64,000 nt of DNA. It comes from Treponema_I sp045597345. GTDB lineage: Bacteria > Spirochaetota > Spirochaetia > Treponematales > Treponemataceae. Of this stretch, positions 9,665 to 18,983 are shown piece after piece (position 1 is the first letter of the stretch; the number at the start of each line of letters is the position of its first letter). Under the pieces are notes generated by a model. The model did no database searches. It saw only the letters and a list, made by a program, of their open reading frames with translations, and was not told the DNA's origin. The DNA is taken from assembly GCA_045597345.1 (NCBI GenBank), contig JAZLJW010000012.1:16879-80878 (forward strand), given 5' to 3'. The position numbers were made by a program, and so were the translations under genes.

Positions 9665-11098
9665 TTACTTTTTTTGTTGCTGTATTCTGTTAGCTTGCAA
9701 ACGGTCTTCAAATGCGGAACAAGGTAATGGCCGGTCAAAGAAATATCCCTGAGCAAGTACGCAGTCATTTTCTTTAAGCAGGTTTATGTCCTGTGGAGTT
9801 TCTACGCCCTCAACGATAGTTTCAAGTCCAAGAGCCTGTACCATATGAACAATTGCCTTAAACATCAAGTGTTTGTCCTGCTTAGAATCAGTGTGCTCAT
9901 GTAGAAGTGATTTGTCAATTTTAATCACATTCCAGGGAAGATTGTGAATGATGCTTAATGACGAATACCCGGTACCAAAGTCATCGATTGCCAGAGTAAA
10001 ACCGGCATTACGCAAACCTTCCATCAGAATCTTGAGTTCTGAAAAGCTTACATCAGTGGTGGTTTCTGTCAATTCTATCTGAATGAACACATGAGGAACC
10101 TTATATTTGTCTACTGTAGATATGATACGCTCCAGAAGGGATTCTGACTGCAGGTTAACCCGGGAAAGGTTAACAGAAACCTGGACCGGGTCAATACCGG
10201 AGTCAATCCACCGCCGGATATCCTGACAGGTATGTTCAAGCATGTAAAAATCAAGTTCCCCGATAGTGCCGTTTCGTTCCATGAGGGGTATGAACTGATC
10301 AGGAAAAATCATGGTGTCATCATGTTTCCACCGGCACAATGCTTCTGCTCCAACCAGCTCATAATTCCTCAGATCAACTTTGGGCTGGTAGTACACCATG
10401 AATTCGTTGTTCTTTAAAGCGTTGGGTATTAAGCTTTCAATTTTTGCTTCGTTAGAAGAAATCTGAAAAAGAGATTCCTCCCAAAAAGTGCACCAGGTTC
10501 CCTGTGATTTATTCTTTCGGGAGATTTTTAGGGTCAAGGCGATACTGTTCATAAGCATGAAATTTACCTTACAGGTGCTGATGGACCGGTTACAGCCGAC
10601 TGCACAACGGATTTCATGGGTATCATGAGTATCAGGATTATATTCAACAGTAGTGCAATGCAAGTACTCAAGAATGGAATCAATATTGTCTGCTTTGCAG
10701 AGAATATAACCGTCGTCACTTCCTTTGGTGAACAGATATTCATCAGGAGCTAGTTTTTGTTTAAGTCCCTGCAAAAACGCGTCAAGGACATTGTTTGCGT
10801 ATATGCCCAAGTATTGGTTTGCTTTACCGAATCCACGGATATTGAATGCCATTGCAGCATATTCCCCTGCATTGGGGCTGGCCAGAATTTTTTCTGAAAC
10901 GCGGTAGAACTCCACCTCATTAGGAAGATCAAAACGACAATCGGTAAATATCAGGGTTTCGTGTAAATCACGTTCAATTTGCAGCAGGCTATTGAGCGTT
11001 TCTTCTGATAACCCTTGTGCTCTGGCATCATCAATTAACGAAAGATATGTAGTTTCAAGGTTTTTAAGTATGGGGGACTGTTCAGGAGAATTGTTCAT
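9665..11098 (-). CDS. EAL-domain c-di-GMP phosphodiesterase with degenerate GGDEF-like domain
   Basis: The 477-residue protein has an N-terminal GGDEF-like fold (about 60-215) in which the signature is GSDDGYIL, so cyclase activity is unlikely. A complete-looking EAL domain follows from about 225. EAL is at 252-254 (GAEALCRW), and IDDFGTGYSS, the metal-binding loop, is intact. It has no membrane segment and probably takes its input from the transmembrane sensor encoded just upstream, whose stop codon overlaps its start by 4 bp (ATGA). The expected reaction is hydrolysis of c-di-GMP to pGpG. The degenerate GGDEF may bind GTP as an allosteric domain, which is known for some family members. Confidence 0.92.
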   Translation of the reverse strand: MNNSPEQSPILKNLETTYLSLIDDARAQGLSEETLNSLLQIERDLHETLIFTDCRFDLPNEVEFYRVSEKILASPNAGEYAAMAFNIRGFGKANQYLGIYANNVLDAFLQGLKQKLAPDEYLFTKGSDDGYILCKADNIDSILEYLHCTTVEYNPDTHDTHEIRCAVGCNRSISTCKVNFMLMNSIALTLKISRKNKSQGTWCTFWEESLFQISSNEAKIESLIPNALKNNEFMVYYQPKVDLRNYELVGAEALCRWKHDDTMIFPDQFIPLMERNGTIGELDFYMLEHTCQDIRRWIDSGIDPVQVSVNLSRVNLQSESLLERIISTVDKYKVPHVFIQIELTETTTDVSFSELKILMEGLRNAGFTLAIDDFGTGYSSLSIIHNLPWNVIKIDKSLLHEHTDSKQDKHLMFKAIVHMVQALGLETIVEGVETPQDINLLKENDCVLAQGYFFDRPLPCSAFEDRLQANRIQQQKK

Positions 11099-13308
11099 TT
11101 TTGAACCTCCTTATCAAGAGAAATCTGTGGAATAGTAAAGATGTATGTAGTTCCCTGTTGAACTGAAGCTGAAAGGGTAAGTGTTCCGTTCACCAGCCGC
11201 ACAATCCGGACAATAGACAAAAACTTTAGGGACGCATTTGTCATGGCACTTTGTGTTCCCAACGCCATCGAATCTCCTGCAAGATATGCATTACAGCGGG
11301 CCAGTTGTGAAGAAGACAGCATGTATTTCGGATTGGAAACAGAAATTGAAATATCTGTAGCATAACTGCGTTTTTGTGCGGAAATATGCACCGACACAAC
11401 GTTATTCCGTTCTGAAACACACATATCACTGATAATGCGGGTAATGATACGACTGATATTGGTTATATCACCATACAGAATCGATGGTAATATTTCAGCA
11501 AGAGTAACGGAAATGTGGGCTTTATGTGTAAGACCAGATTCTTCTGCAACAAGGGTAATATGCTGTGCCAGCTGCATGGGTGAATAGGGCAATTCCTCTA
11601 CGGTTGCATTCAAATCATTTAACGCTGAATAATCAACAGCCCGGGAGATTGATTCCAGGGAATAGTCAGCCAGCTGCTCAATTTCCCTGAACAAGGTAAT
11701 CCGTTTGATCAGGGTTGCCTGGTGGTGGCTTTCTCTTAGTTTGTATATCAGCTGCTGCAGATAAATAGAGGTATTTGTTTCCATATCTACAAGATTCTGA
11801 ATATTATCCTGCAGATTTTTTATACGGGTTATGTTCTGTATATTACGGTCATAACTGGATTGCGCTACGAGGGTAAGAACATGAGCGGCCATGTCACGGA
11901 TTTCTATTGCACGTTCAGGAGTTATAGGACCATCTTTTTCAATATAGTAACCGACTGTTCCAAAAGTGCGTCCATTAACTATCAACGAAGTAACTGAAGG
12001 ATGAGATGACTCATTGACTGCGAATTCTGTTTGAGTCAGCAACTGGTCAACTTCTGAAATCCAGCGTCTACCGGCTAGAGGAACACCCTTATTATCTAGA
12101 ATAATCAAATGAAAACCACGGAAGATGCCTTGCTCAAAAAATGATGTCAGTTGTTTAATACTTTGTTCATCAAAAAAATCCGAAAGATTAGTACTGTTTT
12201 TATAGTTTTCAATAAAAGTAATGGTATTGTTCAGGCGAAGTACCAGATTCTTTGATGCTTCTGATATAAGCCGGATATCTTCGGTAGTACCGATTTCTTC
12301 GATATCAAAGTTCAGGTCTCCTAACGAAGCCCTGTTAAGCTGTTCTGCCAGAACATGAATTGGTTCTCCTGCTTTGTGGCTAATCCATCTTGCAACTGCC
12401 CTGGTACAGAAAAAGGTAATGATGCAGACGACTAAGATAATGATTCCCAGCAGATAAAAATAATCCAGGTAATCGCTGAGCGGAGTCTGCAGAACAAGTG
12501 TCCAACCGGGAGTGTTGGCAATAGGGTTCCAGCAGTACAGCTGAAGTCCCTTTCTTAAAATCATGGTGTCACCGGGAATCCCGTCAATCATCGACCGTTC
12601 AATAGCAGCGGTTTGAGAAAGCAGAGGATTGTTCAATGATTTTAAAATCGTGTTGTAACCGGCAGAAGCTCTGCTGCTGTCTGAAGTTGCAACATGCGTA
12701 CCTGTCTGTCCAAGAATGAACGCGTAGGTATGCTTTGATACGTCAAGAGATGCAATGAGGGAATTTAGAACATCTGGAGAAAGAGAGCCCCAGACAGCAC
12801 CAATGGGTTCTGTGTCATACTGTCCGTCTTTCCAGAGCGGGGCTGCAACAACCAGAGTTACTTCACCATCAGAACGGGCTACAATAGGGTCGGAAATATA
12901 CACTTTTCCACCCATTGCCGCAGTATAGTAAGAGCGGTTGCCGCGATAAATGCCGTCAGTCAGGGAATATCCAAACTGATCGATTATCTGGCAGCGGGTA
13001 AATCCAAACTGTTCGGCATGGCGGTTTAGGGTAATACGTTTTTCTTCAATAGGGGTATCTGGTTGTGCCAGGACTGGAGAATAACCAAGGGTTTCTATGG
13101 AGTTCTGATACGATTTTACAGCCCATTCTATGCGTTCTGCTGCGATATTTGTTGTGGAAATAAGCTTACTGCGGGTGTTATGAACAGTATTGATGAATTG
13201 GAGGAACAGACTGATTATTGCCAACAATAAAACTACACCGGCTGCAAGAAGTCTAAAAGACCGGTGAATGTATTGAGAGATACTTTTTTGCCGAAAACGT
13301 TTCCTCAT
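11095..13308 (-). CDS. dCache-HAMP transmembrane sensor with a degenerate histidine-kinase-like C-terminus
   Basis: The order is a transmembrane helix (about 16-38), a periplasmic dCache-like region (about 45-275, with the ligand-pocket type segment RGNRSYYTAA), a second helix (about 285-305), HAMP (306-360), a GAF/PocR-like region (370-480), and a helical region with an ATPase-like tail (500-735). The tail keeps the shape of a kinase module but I cannot find a phospho-accepting H-box, an N-box asparagine series or DxGxG glycines. It probably signals through contact rather than phosphotransfer. The gene overlaps the EAL gene by 4 bp. Its ATG lies directly behind the fhs terminator, whose GGGAG arm is the only Shine-Dalgarno-like sequence. 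Confidence 0.82.
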   Translation of the reverse strand: MRKRFRQKSISQYIHRSFRLLAAGVVLLLAIISLFLQFINTVHNTRSKLISTTNIAAERIEWAVKSYQNSIETLGYSPVLAQPDTPIEEKRITLNRHAEQFGFTRCQIIDQFGYSLTDGIYRGNRSYYTAAMGGKVYISDPIVARSDGEVTLVVAAPLWKDGQYDTEPIGAVWGSLSPDVLNSLIASLDVSKHTYAFILGQTGTHVATSDSSRASAGYNTILKSLNNPLLSQTAAIERSMIDGIPGDTMILRKGLQLYCWNPIANTPGWTLVLQTPLSDYLDYFYLLGIIILVVCIITFFCTRAVARWISHKAGEPIHVLAEQLNRASLGDLNFDIEEIGTTEDIRLISEASKNLVLRLNNTITFIENYKNSTNLSDFFDEQSIKQLTSFFEQGIFRGFHLIILDNKGVPLAGRRWISEVDQLLTQTEFAVNESSHPSVTSLIVNGRTFGTVGYYIEKDGPITPERAIEIRDMAAHVLTLVAQSSYDRNIQNITRIKNLQDNIQNLVDMETNTSIYLQQLIYKLRESHHQATLIKRITLFREIEQLADYSLESISRAVDYSALNDLNATVEELPYSPMQLAQHITLVAEESGLTHKAHISVTLAEILPSILYGDITNISRIITRIISDMCVSERNNVVSVHISAQKRSYATDISISVSNPKYMLSSSQLARCNAYLAGDSMALGTQSAMTNASLKFLSIVRIVRLVNGTLTLSASVQQGTTYIFTIPQISLDKEVQK

Positions 13309-13313
13309 AATAA

Positions 13314-13354
13314 AAAACTCCCATCCAAAGGGTAACCCGTTGAATGGGAGTTTT
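13314..13354 (-). terminator. Rho-independent terminator of fhs
   Basis: Arms at 13314-13324 and 13344-13354 pair over 11 bp (the GC core is CTCCCAT/ATGGGAG). On the minus strand the stem is followed by GTTTTTTATT. The 19-nt loop holds a small palindrome, GGGTAACCC. A second hairpin (GTTACGC at 13368-13374 with GCGTAAC at 13383-13389) lies between it and the fhs stop codon. Confidence 0.88.
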
Positions 13355-13420
13355 CAATGAAACTGGTGTTACGCCTGAAAAAGCGTAACATAGCAAGGTT
13401 TTTCTGATAAAAGTACAGTA

Positions 13421-15094
13421 TCAGAACAGGCCGGTAATTACTCCGTCGTCATCAACATCAATGTTGAGTGCAGCTGGTGCTTTGGGCAGCCCCGGCATGG
13501 TCATGATTTCACCGGCCAGCGGTACGATGAATCCGGCACCGGCATACAGGCGTACGTCACGGATAGGGAATGCATAGCCACTGGGTGCACCAGTCCAGGT
13601 CTTTTCGTGAGAAATGGAGTTCTGGGTCTTTGCACAGCAGATGGGCAGGTTTCCGTAGCCAAGGTCGGTAAATTCCTTCAGCCGTTTTTTGGCAGCTGCA
13701 GAGAATTCTACGCTGTCTGCACGGTAAATCTCTTTTGCGATGGTGTTGATTTTGTCTTCCAGTGACATTTCCAGCGGATAGAGCGGTTTGTAATTTGATT
13801 CACCCTTATCACAGATATCGCAAACGGCAGCAGCCAGATCTTTGGTTCCTTCTCCGCCGTGCTCCCAACCTTCACACAGTACGGCTTTTGCACCGATTTC
13901 TGCACAGGCTTTGATCAGTGCTTCGTTTTCTTCGACACTGTCGGTAATGAAGCGGTTAACGGCAACAACTACCGGAATACCGTATTTGTGCAGGTTTTCT
14001 ACGTGGGTCTTAAGATTGCAGAACCCTTTCATCAGGGCTTCTACATTCGGTGTAGCAAGGTCTGCTTTTGCAACGCCGCCATGCATTTTAAGGGCACGTA
14101 CGGTTGCAACCAGAACAACGGCTGATGGTTTTAAGCCGCCAACTCGGCACTTAATGTCCAGGAATTTTTCTGCACCCAGGTCGGCAGCAAAGCCGGCTTC
14201 GGTAACAACGTAGTCACCCAGGGCCAGGGCACAGGTGGTAGCATTCAGAGAGTTACAGCCGTGGGCAATGATGGCAAAGGGGCCACCGTGTACAAAGGCT
14301 GGAGTATGTTCCAGAGTCTGTACCAGGTTTGGCCGGATGGCGTCTTTTAAAAGGGCTGCAACAGCGCCGGTTACACCCAGCTGGCCCAGGGTAACGGTTT
14401 CTTTGGTATAGGTTTTTGCAATAACGATTCTGTTCAGGCGTTCCTTCAGGTCGGTAAGGCTTTTGCTTAAACAGATGATGGCCATGATTTCGCTGGCAAC
14501 GGCAATGTTAAAGCCGTCTTCGCGGGGAACACCTTCGGTAGAGCCACCCAGACCGATAACGATATCGCGCAGGGCACGGTCGTTCAGGTCTACGCAGCGC
14601 TTCCAGGTAATGGTGCGTGGATCAATGTTCAGCTGATTTCCCTGATGAATGTGGTTATCGATGAGTGCTGCAATCAGGTTGTTGGCCATGGAGATGGCGT
14701 GGATATCGCCGGTAAAATGCAGGTTGATGTCTTCCATGGGGACAATCTGTGCATAACCGCCGCCACAAGCACCACCTTTGATACCGAAACAGGGACCAAG
14801 GGATGGTTCGCGCAGGGCAAGTACGGATTTTTTGCCGATTTTACGCATACCGTCTGCAAGAGCGATGGAAACGGTGGATTTTCCTTCTCCGGCAGGAGTT
14901 GGGGTAATGGCGGTAACCAGAACCAGCTTGCCCTTTTGTCCTGCGGTCTGCAGTTCCCGCAGCTTTTTGATGGTGAGCTTTGCCTTGTACTTGCCGTACA
15001 GGTCAAAATCGTCTTCGGTTAGTCCAAGTTCAGCAGCAACCTGAGTAATAGGCTGCATTACATTTGCCTGAGCAATTTCGATATCTGTTTTCAT
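13421..15094 (-). CDS. fhs: Formate--tetrahydrofolate ligase
   Basis: A 557-residue enzyme of normal length with the ATP-binding loop TPAGEGKSTVS near residue 67 and the conserved LREPSLGPCFGIKGGACGGG segment. It makes 10-formyl-THF from formate, ATP and THF and supplies one-carbon units for purines and formyl-Met. No other Wood-Ljungdahl genes are nearby, so it does not indicate acetogenesis by itself. No Shine-Dalgarno is seen; TGT-TAGAAT, an extended -10 match, ends 6 nt before the ATG, suggesting a leaderless transcript. It stands alone and ends in tandem hairpins. Confidence 0.97.
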   Translation of the reverse strand: MKTDIEIAQANVMQPITQVAAELGLTEDDFDLYGKYKAKLTIKKLRELQTAGQKGKLVLVTAITPTPAGEGKSTVSIALADGMRKIGKKSVLALREPSLGPCFGIKGGACGGGYAQIVPMEDINLHFTGDIHAISMANNLIAALIDNHIHQGNQLNIDPRTITWKRCVDLNDRALRDIVIGLGGSTEGVPREDGFNIAVASEIMAIICLSKSLTDLKERLNRIVIAKTYTKETVTLGQLGVTGAVAALLKDAIRPNLVQTLEHTPAFVHGGPFAIIAHGCNSLNATTCALALGDYVVTEAGFAADLGAEKFLDIKCRVGGLKPSAVVLVATVRALKMHGGVAKADLATPNVEALMKGFCNLKTHVENLHKYGIPVVVAVNRFITDSVEENEALIKACAEIGAKAVLCEGWEHGGEGTKDLAAAVCDICDKGESNYKPLYPLEMSLEDKINTIAKEIYRADSVEFSAAAKKRLKEFTDLGYGNLPICCAKTQNSISHEKTWTGAPSGYAFPIRDVRLYAGAGFIVPLAGEIMTMPGLPKAPAALNIDVDDDGVITGLF

Positions 15095-15100
15095 GCCGCC

Positions 15101-15109
15101 ATTCTAACA
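15101..15109 (-). promoter_or_regulatory. Extended -10 element 6 nt before the fhs start codon
   Basis: On the minus strand TGT is followed by TAGAAT, then GGCGGC and the ATG at 15094. A start site about 7 nt after the -10 would fall at the A of the ATG. No good -35 is present, which fits an extended -10 promoter. Confidence 0.5.
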
Positions 15110-15186
15110 CGACTATATGGATATGGGGTAGTGGGGGATAATGATCATGAAGGTGGTTGGCATGAGGGGCGGAGCCTTTAGTTACA

Positions 15187-16149
15187 TTATCCTTGCTTTG
15201 CAGCAGCTAACTCTGCGGTAAGCTGTGCAATCAGAGCATCTTTTTCCAGAATTTCTTTATTCTTAGCTTGAATCTCTGACTTAGATTCGGCGCGCCCCTG
15301 CTGTAATCCTTGCTGCAGGCCTTCGGCGCGGGCTTCGCGTTCAAGATTGAGAATATGAATTTTCATGATGTAATCTTCATCCTGCAAGCATGCAATCATG
15401 TTGTCCTGCACCTCCGGTTCGTGTTCACGGATATACTCCGAAAGTATCTGGTTTTCCTGGCAGATCTTGATGGTGTTCCGGACCGCTGCCATGCGGTTAC
15501 CGTTACACTGCGATACTTGCCGGGAAAACACCTGACAGTACTCAATGTACTGCTTAAGGATATCTCCGTCTTCAGAATTGTACAGCATTTTTACGTTCAG
15601 CTGAAGCGGCAGGTCTGCGCCTGCTGGCTGGTTCCCTCCTGCTTCGCCATTGTCATCACTAGCCACCAGCTCCCCATAATGAGCACTGAACCTGATAACA
15701 TCTTCATGCCCGTTCTGCGGGCCCGTGTACACCACATAGAACTCCGGCTTAGGGAGCGTTATCAGGCTTTTGCTGAACATATCAATCTGGTTCTTTGAAA
15801 TGTAGCGCTGGTACGTATCCGCAATGTACAGCAGACACCGTAGTGCCATGTTGGGATTCCAGGTGGTCTGGGATTCAACCAGAATAATCAGCCGGTTACC
15901 AACCATCATACCTAAATCGTTGTAAAAACCGCTGGCAAAGATATTGCGCAGGGTAACGGCTGTAATGTCCTTTTCGGTTACATCGGTTTCTTCCGGGTGC
16001 AGGACCTTATACAGCTGCAGCGCATACTTTGGGTGGTGAAACAGGTCTGTAAAAAGACTGTCGCGTGTTTTACGGTCTGGAACTTTTTCCGGCAGGGGAT
16101 AATCAAATACCGACAGTTCCTCTGCGCCAACTTGTTCTTCGTAGTTCAT
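15187..16149 (-). CDS. Rpn-family PD-(D/E)XK nuclease (transposase-like)
   Basis: The 320-residue protein begins with the segment DSLFTDLFHHPKYALQLY typical of Rpn/YhgA-like 'transposase' nucleases. It carries an ILVESQTTWN motif (E-x-Q of the PD-(D/E)XK core) and an RCLLYIADTYQRYI helix. The C-terminus (about 260-318) is a charged coiled coil with QQGLQQGRAES repeats. Family members nick DNA and promote RecA-independent recombination; they are often multicopy and are not classical transposases. AGGAAGG lies 6 nt before the ATG. No inverted repeats flank it, so I do not call an insertion sequence. It is isolated between fhs and a divergent MFS gene. Confidence 0.83.
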   Translation of the reverse strand: MNYEEQVGAEELSVFDYPLPEKVPDRKTRDSLFTDLFHHPKYALQLYKVLHPEETDVTEKDITAVTLRNIFASGFYNDLGMMVGNRLIILVESQTTWNPNMALRCLLYIADTYQRYISKNQIDMFSKSLITLPKPEFYVVYTGPQNGHEDVIRFSAHYGELVASDDNGEAGGNQPAGADLPLQLNVKMLYNSEDGDILKQYIEYCQVFSRQVSQCNGNRMAAVRNTIKICQENQILSEYIREHEPEVQDNMIACLQDEDYIMKIHILNLEREARAEGLQQGLQQGRAESKSEIQAKNKEILEKDALIAQLTAELAAAKQG

Positions 16150-16400
16150 ACAATACCTTCCTGAATTTTTTTTACATAAGGTATATGTATGGCGATTTAC
16201 TATTTTGTGTCGGGTTTCGGGGTAATAAGTGAAAATCTTTTTCTCCCACTATCATCGATTTCCCGCTTTATGATACACTTACTGTATGACATTCCATCGT
16301 CCAATCTAGTTTTCATGATTCTTTGTCTGACTGCCCTTCGTAATGCGTTTGGCAGCTATGGGCTTTCTATGCCCGCCCATTCATTTTTAAGGATTATGCT

Positions 16401-17564
16401 ATGAAACTCAAATTGGACGCGCTGGATATGGCGTCATTTTTCAACGGGCTGGTGTTTTTCGCCCCTGTTGCACTTCTTGTCCGCACTATGGCGGGCGTTT
16501 CTGTATCGCAGTTCTTTCTGCTGCAAGCTATTCTTTCGGTGACCATTTTCGCTGGTGAAATACCTGGTGGTATTATTACTGATAGAATCGGCTATCGTAC
16601 TACAATTATCATCAACCAGTTTTTGAATCTGCTGGCTACTGCGCTGCTGTTTACTGCCTATCTTTCCCACTGTTTTTCTCTCTTTGCCGCAGAAGCGGTG
16701 GTAGAAGGCATTGCAGTTTGCACGGCATCCGGTACGTATGATGCGTATCTGTACAACCAGACTACGGAAGAAACGTATCTTGCCCGACTGACTCGCTGGG
16801 GTAACTGCAGCGAAGCCGGTTTTATCGTCAGCACGCTGGCATATGGCGGCATGTATGCCGTAGGCGGTATTCCACTGCTGCTTACGCTTACTTTGATGTC
16901 CCGGATTATCGCAGTGGTATGCATCCTCCGGATTCAAGACGATGAACCTGCACGGAAAAAACACCGGAAGGAAGTTCCCATAGGAATACCTTCTCTTTTT
17001 TCAACCCACCAAAGCCGTTGGGTTATGGTAACTGCCGGGTGTCTGACTCTTACCAGTATCCTCATAAACTTTTTCTATGCAGAAAAGGTGCTGCAGGTAG
17101 GGCTTAAACCAGAATATCTATCGGCAATCATTATTGCGTATACATTGGTCAGCATGCTTGATGAGCCACTGTTACGTCATCTGAGTCCTGCAGCCTGTGT
17201 TCCGCTGCTTATTGCCGGCGGCATTCTTTCGGTTGTGCTCATGGTGCTTTTTGCACTGTGCGCCAACCCCTGGCTTGTTGTGGGGTGTATGATCCTGTTG
17301 CCGTTCTGTCAGAGTCTTTGCGGAATATACGTGACTGACCGGCAGAACAGGATTATTGATGACGCAGGGCTGGAAGAGCGGCGTGCAACGGCGTTAAGCA
17401 TCATGAACATGGTTGGTAACGGCATAGAAATAGTCGTTCTGTTCGGTTCAGCCTGCATTTCAGGACTAGGGCTGCAGTTCTGGTATCTGGCTGTGGCAGG
17501 AATTCTGGCAGTTAGTTGCGGGGTACTGGTTCTGACAGAAAACCTTTCCTTAAAGCTTAAATAA
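16401..17564 (+). CDS. Major facilitator superfamily transporter
   Basis: This 387-residue integral membrane protein shows about 12 hydrophobic segments. Loop 2-3 has the MFS-type pattern GGIITDRIGYR near residue 56. The substrate is unknown; the size and organisation fit a drug/metabolite exporter or sugar-type MFS carrier. AAGGA lies 8 nt before the ATG. The 251 bp upstream hold no convincing gene; a 71-codon frame that overlaps the start by 4 bp looks accidental. It precedes a TPR lipoprotein gene by 44 bp on the same strand, so the two could be cotranscribed. Confidence 0.88.
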   Translation: MKLKLDALDMASFFNGLVFFAPVALLVRTMAGVSVSQFFLLQAILSVTIFAGEIPGGIITDRIGYRTTIIINQFLNLLATALLFTAYLSHCFSLFAAEAVVEGIAVCTASGTYDAYLYNQTTEETYLARLTRWGNCSEAGFIVSTLAYGGMYAVGGIPLLLTLTLMSRIIAVVCILRIQDDEPARKKHRKEVPIGIPSLFSTHQSRWVMVTAGCLTLTSILINFFYAEKVLQVGLKPEYLSAIIIAYTLVSMLDEPLLRHLSPAACVPLLIAGGILSVVLMVLFALCANPWLVVGCMILLPFCQSLCGIYVTDRQNRIIDDAGLEERRATALSIMNMVGNGIEIVVLFGSACISGLGLQFWYLAVAGILAVSCGVLVLTENLSLKLK

Positions 17565-17608
17565 TTATAAAATAAAGCGATTTTAATCTGAAAAGAGAGT
17601 ATTTTTGT

Positions 17609-18961
17609 ATGAACAAAGTGAAGAATGTGACTTCTGTTTTTGCTGTATGCCTGCTGGCCATGTTCCTTTTGACCGCATGTGCAAGTAACAGTCCTACTGC
17701 TGTATCAACAGAAAAATGGGTGGCTCCGGTTAACGCACGTTACATGGCTTTGCCGTATACCATGGCTGATATTAGCTATGGACGACCTGCCATTATGGTA
17801 ACCAGATATGATGTTGATATGTATGCTGGTGCGCCAAAGAATGTTCAGGAGCAGATTAGCGCAGTAGACGCCCTTATCGCTGCCGGACAGTATGAAAAAG
17901 CATTTTATTCTCCAATAGAAGGAGATTATGGGCTTGCTAAAAAAGCTGAAATTGCACATCAGTATTTTGCTTACAGCATGATGCATCAGATGTTCGCCTT
18001 TAAAAATCTGGAACCCGGAGAAGATTTGATGGATATCCGCCGGAATTATGAAGGCAATTTGTCCATGACCATGTGGAATCCGGAAGAAATTCTGCAGTCT
18101 GCTATTGCGACAAACCCTGACAGCGGCATTCTTCATATGGCTCTTGCCTGGTATTATGCAGATACCCGTATGCGGTATGGCGATCAGTGGCTTAAAACTC
18201 CGGAAGAGCTTGCCCGGCTTTCTGTTGAGCAGTATCAGCTTGCTGTACAGGCAGGCCTTGCATTGGATGCGTACCAGTTGAGCATGTGGGCCGAAAGCTA
18301 CATGGAACTGAAGGATGCAGAGCAGGCAATTCCTTTGCTGGAAGAATCCCTTTCCATGTATGACAGTGCTGATGTGCACTATAACCTGGGTATGTGCTAC
18401 AGCCATGCAGACGGTGACTATATCGAACAGGGGCTTGCAGAATTTATCTATGCAGCTCAGTGTTATGAGTATATTCCGTATAAAATTGATGCATTACTGG
18501 GAGCTGTTGACTTTGCAGTAGCTGCCGATGAATTGGAGTTGGCTAAAGCATGCAATGGTGTAGCGTATGCTCTTGATCCGGAAAATCCAAATGTTATGTA
18601 CAACGGTATGGAACTGGATCTGTATCTCGGTGATGTAGATGAAGCAGTATATTACGCCACTCCATATTACGCCATGTTCTACCAGTATCTGGACTGTCTT
18701 GATGATATTGCAACAGTATTTGCCAACTACGGTCAGTTTGAGCAGTACAACCTGTTCCTTGATTCAGCTTTAGCCCAGTTAAGTGACAACATGGAAGCTT
18801 GCGGACATCTGCATTATTTTTATGCGGTTTACTGGGCTAACATGGAAGAGAGTTACAAAGCAAAAACAGAACTGCTGAAGTGCCGTGATTACTACAAGAA
18901 GGCAGGTCTGTATGAAGGTGAAACAAAAGAGGCAATCGAAAACCTGATTGCAAATATGTAG
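17609..18961 (+). CDS. TPR-containing lipoprotein
   Basis: A signal peptide with lipobox LLTAC (Cys24) marks a lipoprotein. The remaining 425 residues are helical and include repeated blocks such as AWYYADTRMRYGDQW, AEQAIPLLEESLSMY, ADVHYNLGMCYSH and NVMYNGMELDLYLGDVDEAVYY. These fit tetratricopeptide repeats in the middle and C-terminal parts. It is likely an outer-membrane or periplasmic scaffold. No enzyme motif is visible and the partner is not known. It is followed by an inverted repeat at the very end of the convergent plsC gene. Confidence 0.8.
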   Translation: MNKVKNVTSVFAVCLLAMFLLTACASNSPTAVSTEKWVAPVNARYMALPYTMADISYGRPAIMVTRYDVDMYAGAPKNVQEQISAVDALIAAGQYEKAFYSPIEGDYGLAKKAEIAHQYFAYSMMHQMFAFKNLEPGEDLMDIRRNYEGNLSMTMWNPEEILQSAIATNPDSGILHMALAWYYADTRMRYGDQWLKTPEELARLSVEQYQLAVQAGLALDAYQLSMWAESYMELKDAEQAIPLLEESLSMYDSADVHYNLGMCYSHADGDYIEQGLAEFIYAAQCYEYIPYKIDALLGAVDFAVAADELELAKACNGVAYALDPENPNVMYNGMELDLYLGDVDEAVYYATPYYAMFYQYLDCLDDIATVFANYGQFEQYNLFLDSALAQLSDNMEACGHLHYFYAVYWANMEESYKAKTELLKCRDYYKKAGLYEGETKEAIENLIANM

Positions 18962-18983
18962 TACTTTTCCTGTAAAAAGGAGA

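Noticed and set aside
13421..15094. Acetogenesis (Wood-Ljungdahl) locus
   Set aside because: Only fhs is present; this gene is common in organisms without the pathway.
15187..16149. An insertion sequence around the Rpn nuclease gene
   Set aside because: I find no terminal inverted repeats or flanking direct repeats; Rpn proteins do not form classical IS elements.
16189..16404. A 71-codon frame ending 4 bp into the MFS gene
   Set aside because: Composition is not that of a protein gene, there is no Shine-Dalgarno at its ATG, and the MFS gene has its own.
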